Of a stretch of 7,041 bases of DNA, positions 5,409 to 7,041 are shown piece after piece. Source of the DNA: an uncultured Collinsella sp. (GTDB lineage Bacteria; Actinomycetota; Coriobacteriia; Coriobacteriales; Coriobacteriaceae); the NCBI GenBank assembly GCA_900549555.1, contig UROO01000097.1, positions 1-7,041 of the forward strand. The letters run 5' to 3'. The notes beneath the pieces were generated by a model, which saw nothing but the letters and a program-made list of their open reading frames with translations, was not told the origin of the DNA and did no database searches. Position 1 is the first letter of the stretch, and each line of letters begins with the position of its first letter. The translations under genes and the position numbers were made by a program.

Positions 5409-6993
5409 ATGGCAACTGATTTCGAGCGCCAATCCTGGCAGCGCGAGATGCTCAACTTTAAAGGGGTGAAGAGCCTCTTTATCCTTGAAGGCAACGTGAA
5501 CGACAAGTATCCCGATGTGGTCGACGGCGGCCTTCAGTTCTCGGAGCTTGCCGAGGTTGTGCGCGGCCTTTTTGAAGACGCAAATGGCTCAGTTGAGTAC
5601 AACGTGGCATATTTCGATCCCATCCAGCTGTTTTCGAGCAGCATGGGCAACGTCGATTGCAAGCGCCTGGTGTCGCTGGCTCATGACGAGGCTTCCAAGA
5701 GCGACGACCGCATGATGGAGGCGAACGCCTGCATCGCCGATGGCCGCCAAGCATATGCCACCGAGCAGTCGAGCCTGCCATCATACGGCGAGGTTATCCG
5801 CTCAATGTTGCGCCTTAAATACAACGACAATCCCGATGGCGGCACCGAGGCTAAGCCGCTTTGCGTGATCGTCAACATGGCGTCGCGCCTGCTTGCATCC
5901 TCTACTGGCCTTATGCCCGACGAGACGCAGTTTTTCCTCAACTTGTACCTTGGCGCCAGCAAAGCACGCCTTATTAACCGCACGGCTGTCAACACGCTCA
6001 TTCTGGTAACGGATAACGTGCGCAACCTGCCCGTGTGGTTTATCGAGGAGAATCCCTTCCTGCGCACCATTACGCTGCCGCATCCCGACCGCGACATGCG
6101 CGAAGCCTATATCCAGAGCAAGTTTGGCTTTGGCGAGGCACTGTCCGATTCCGATGACCGTGCGGTGCGTCGCTTTATCGATACTACCGACGGCATGAGC
6201 GTTAAGGAGCTCGAGGGGCTGCAACGCATGTACCAGCGCGACATGCAAAACCCCGAGGCTTCCATCGAGGCCATCCTTCCCAAGCTCGTCGACGTCTACA
6301 AGTATGGTTTTCGCGAGAACAAATGGCAGCAGATGTTCGAGAAACTCGAGGAGGATCCCGAGGAAAAGATCAAACGCCGCGTGAAGGGCCAGGACGAGGC
6401 CGTTGAGAAGGCCGTCACCGTGCTCAAGCGCTCCGTCATGGGCCTTTCGGGTGCCACCCATTCATCTGGCTCCAAGCCCAAGGGCGTCCTGTTTTTGAGC
6501 GGTCCCACCGGTACCGGTAAGACCGAGATCGTCAAGGCCATTACGGAGCTCCTCTTTGGCGATGAGCGCAGCATGCTGCGTTTTGATATGTCTGAGTACG
6601 GTGCCGAGAACTCCGACCAAAAGCTCTTTGGCGCTCCTCCGGGATACGTGGGCTATGCCGAGGGTGGTCAGCTTACCAATGCCGTCAAGGCCAATCCGTT
6701 TTCGGTGGTTCTTTTCGACGAGATCGAGAAGGCCGCGCCGAGCATTATGGACAAGTTCCTTCAGATCCTCGAAGATGGCCGCCTGACCGATGGCCAGGGC
6801 AACACCGTGTACTTCTCTGAGACAGTTATCTTCTTTACGAGCAACATCGGCTTTTCCAAGATTGAAATTGATGCGCAGGGCAACGAAGTTCGCAATACCA
6901 TCGCGCCTAACACGCCCTATAACGAGATTTGCGAGCGCGTGCGCACCGAGATGGATCGCGAGTTTAAGCCCGAGTTCTTGGGTCGTATCGGCG
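5409..6993 (+). CDS. Partial ClpB-like AAA+ ATPase with a degenerate N-terminal AAA-like domain
   Basis: Cut by the adapter after 528 complete genomic codons; the C-terminus is missing. Residues ~340-528 are a Clp-type second AAA+ module (AAA_2 family): Walker A GPTGTGKT (365-372), pore loop GAPPGYVGY (408-416), Walker B VVLFDE (433-438), sensor 1 FFTSNIG (475-481) and arginine-finger region FKPEFLGRI (519-527, R526). This module should hydrolyse ATP and thread or remodel proteins. Residues ~15-240 look like an AAA domain without a P-loop: LFILEGNVND (23-32) where a core strand would lie, PLCVIVNMA (150-158) in place of Walker B, a sensor-1-like LVTDN (199-203), and FLRTITLPHPDRDMREAYI from ~217. 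I infer a catalytically dead first ring. The Clp N-domain and ClpB-type middle coiled coil are absent, so it is not a housekeeping ClpB. Peptide sequence past G528 comes from the adapter. Confidence 0.92.
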
Positions 6994-7041
6994 CTGTCTC
7001 TTATACACATCTGACGCTGCCGACGAACTCTAGGGTGTAGA
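6994..7041 (-). other. Nextera i5-side sequencing adapter, reverse complement (not genomic)
   Basis: This is the exact reverse complement of positions 3-50. Positions 6994-7012 are the Tn5 mosaic end CTGTCTCTTATACACATCT, 7013-7026 the rest of the read-1 adapter, 7027-7034 the same index in reverse, and 7035-7041 the start of the P5 segment. Genomic sequence ends at 6993. Reading the AAA+ frame through this block gives the artefact peptide VSYTHLTLPTNSRV. Confidence 0.99.

Noticed and set aside
910..6993. Type VI secretion regulatory cluster
   Set aside because: Kinase, FHA and Clp-like ATPase are shared ideas, but no sheath, baseplate or spike gene is visible, and the proteins look actinobacterial.
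51..6993. CRISPR array, tRNA or rRNA genes
   Set aside because: No regularly spaced repeats, cloverleaf or rRNA sequence was seen; the two gaps between genes (790-909 and 2158-2347) are accounted for above.
1..7041. Terminal inverted repeat with Tn5 mosaic ends, as in a composite transposon or linear replicon
   Set aside because: The repeat is the full Nextera adapter with index and P5 sequence, and no transposase gene is present. The 9 bp next to each end do not match as a target duplication either.

Overview
This is a 7 kb contig of GC-rich bacterial DNA. It is bounded at both ends by untrimmed Illumina Nextera (Tn5) library adapter: 1-50, and 6994-7041 as its reverse complement. Only 51-6993 is genomic, and the first and last genes are cut by the adapters. 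The proteins suggest an actinobacterium, most likely a gut Coriobacteriia of the Collinsella type. Grounds are a tail-anchored Ser/Thr kinase, FHA signalling, Ser/Thr/Gly linkers and ClpB-type AAA+ sequence. The assignment rests on general resemblance; there is no rRNA or marker gene.

Layout. (1) 52-789, plus strand: 3' part of a gene for a probably membrane-anchored protein with a leucine-heptad coiled coil and an extracytoplasmic-looking domain, followed by a good Rho-independent terminator (823-870). (2) 910-2157, minus strand: a Hanks-type Ser/Thr kinase with a C-terminal membrane anchor, convergent with gene 1. (3) 2158-2347: a divergent intergenic region with two copies of the perfect 12-bp palindrome TGTTGCGCAACA, lying in a 16-bp inverted repeat, probably a twin operator. 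(4) 2348 to the right end, plus strand: a tight four-gene operon (gaps 3 nt, 11-nt overlap, 3 nt). It encodes an unrecognised 491-aa protein with a hydrophobic N-terminus, a zinc finger-FHA-zinc ribbon protein, a small NrdG-like radical SAM protein, and a ClpB-like AAA+ ATPase cut by the adapter.

How they may work together (inference). The kinase would phosphorylate Thr on a partner. The FHA protein would read the phosphothreonine and, through its zinc modules, recruit partners. The AAA+ protein would remodel a complex, and the radical SAM protein would supply a radical or modification step. Kinase + FHA + Clp-type ATPase recalls the threonine-phosphorylation control of type VI secretion, but no secretion gene is present and the radical SAM member does not fit that scheme. 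I do not recognise this set as a named system. The operon continues past the contig end, so its full content is unknown.
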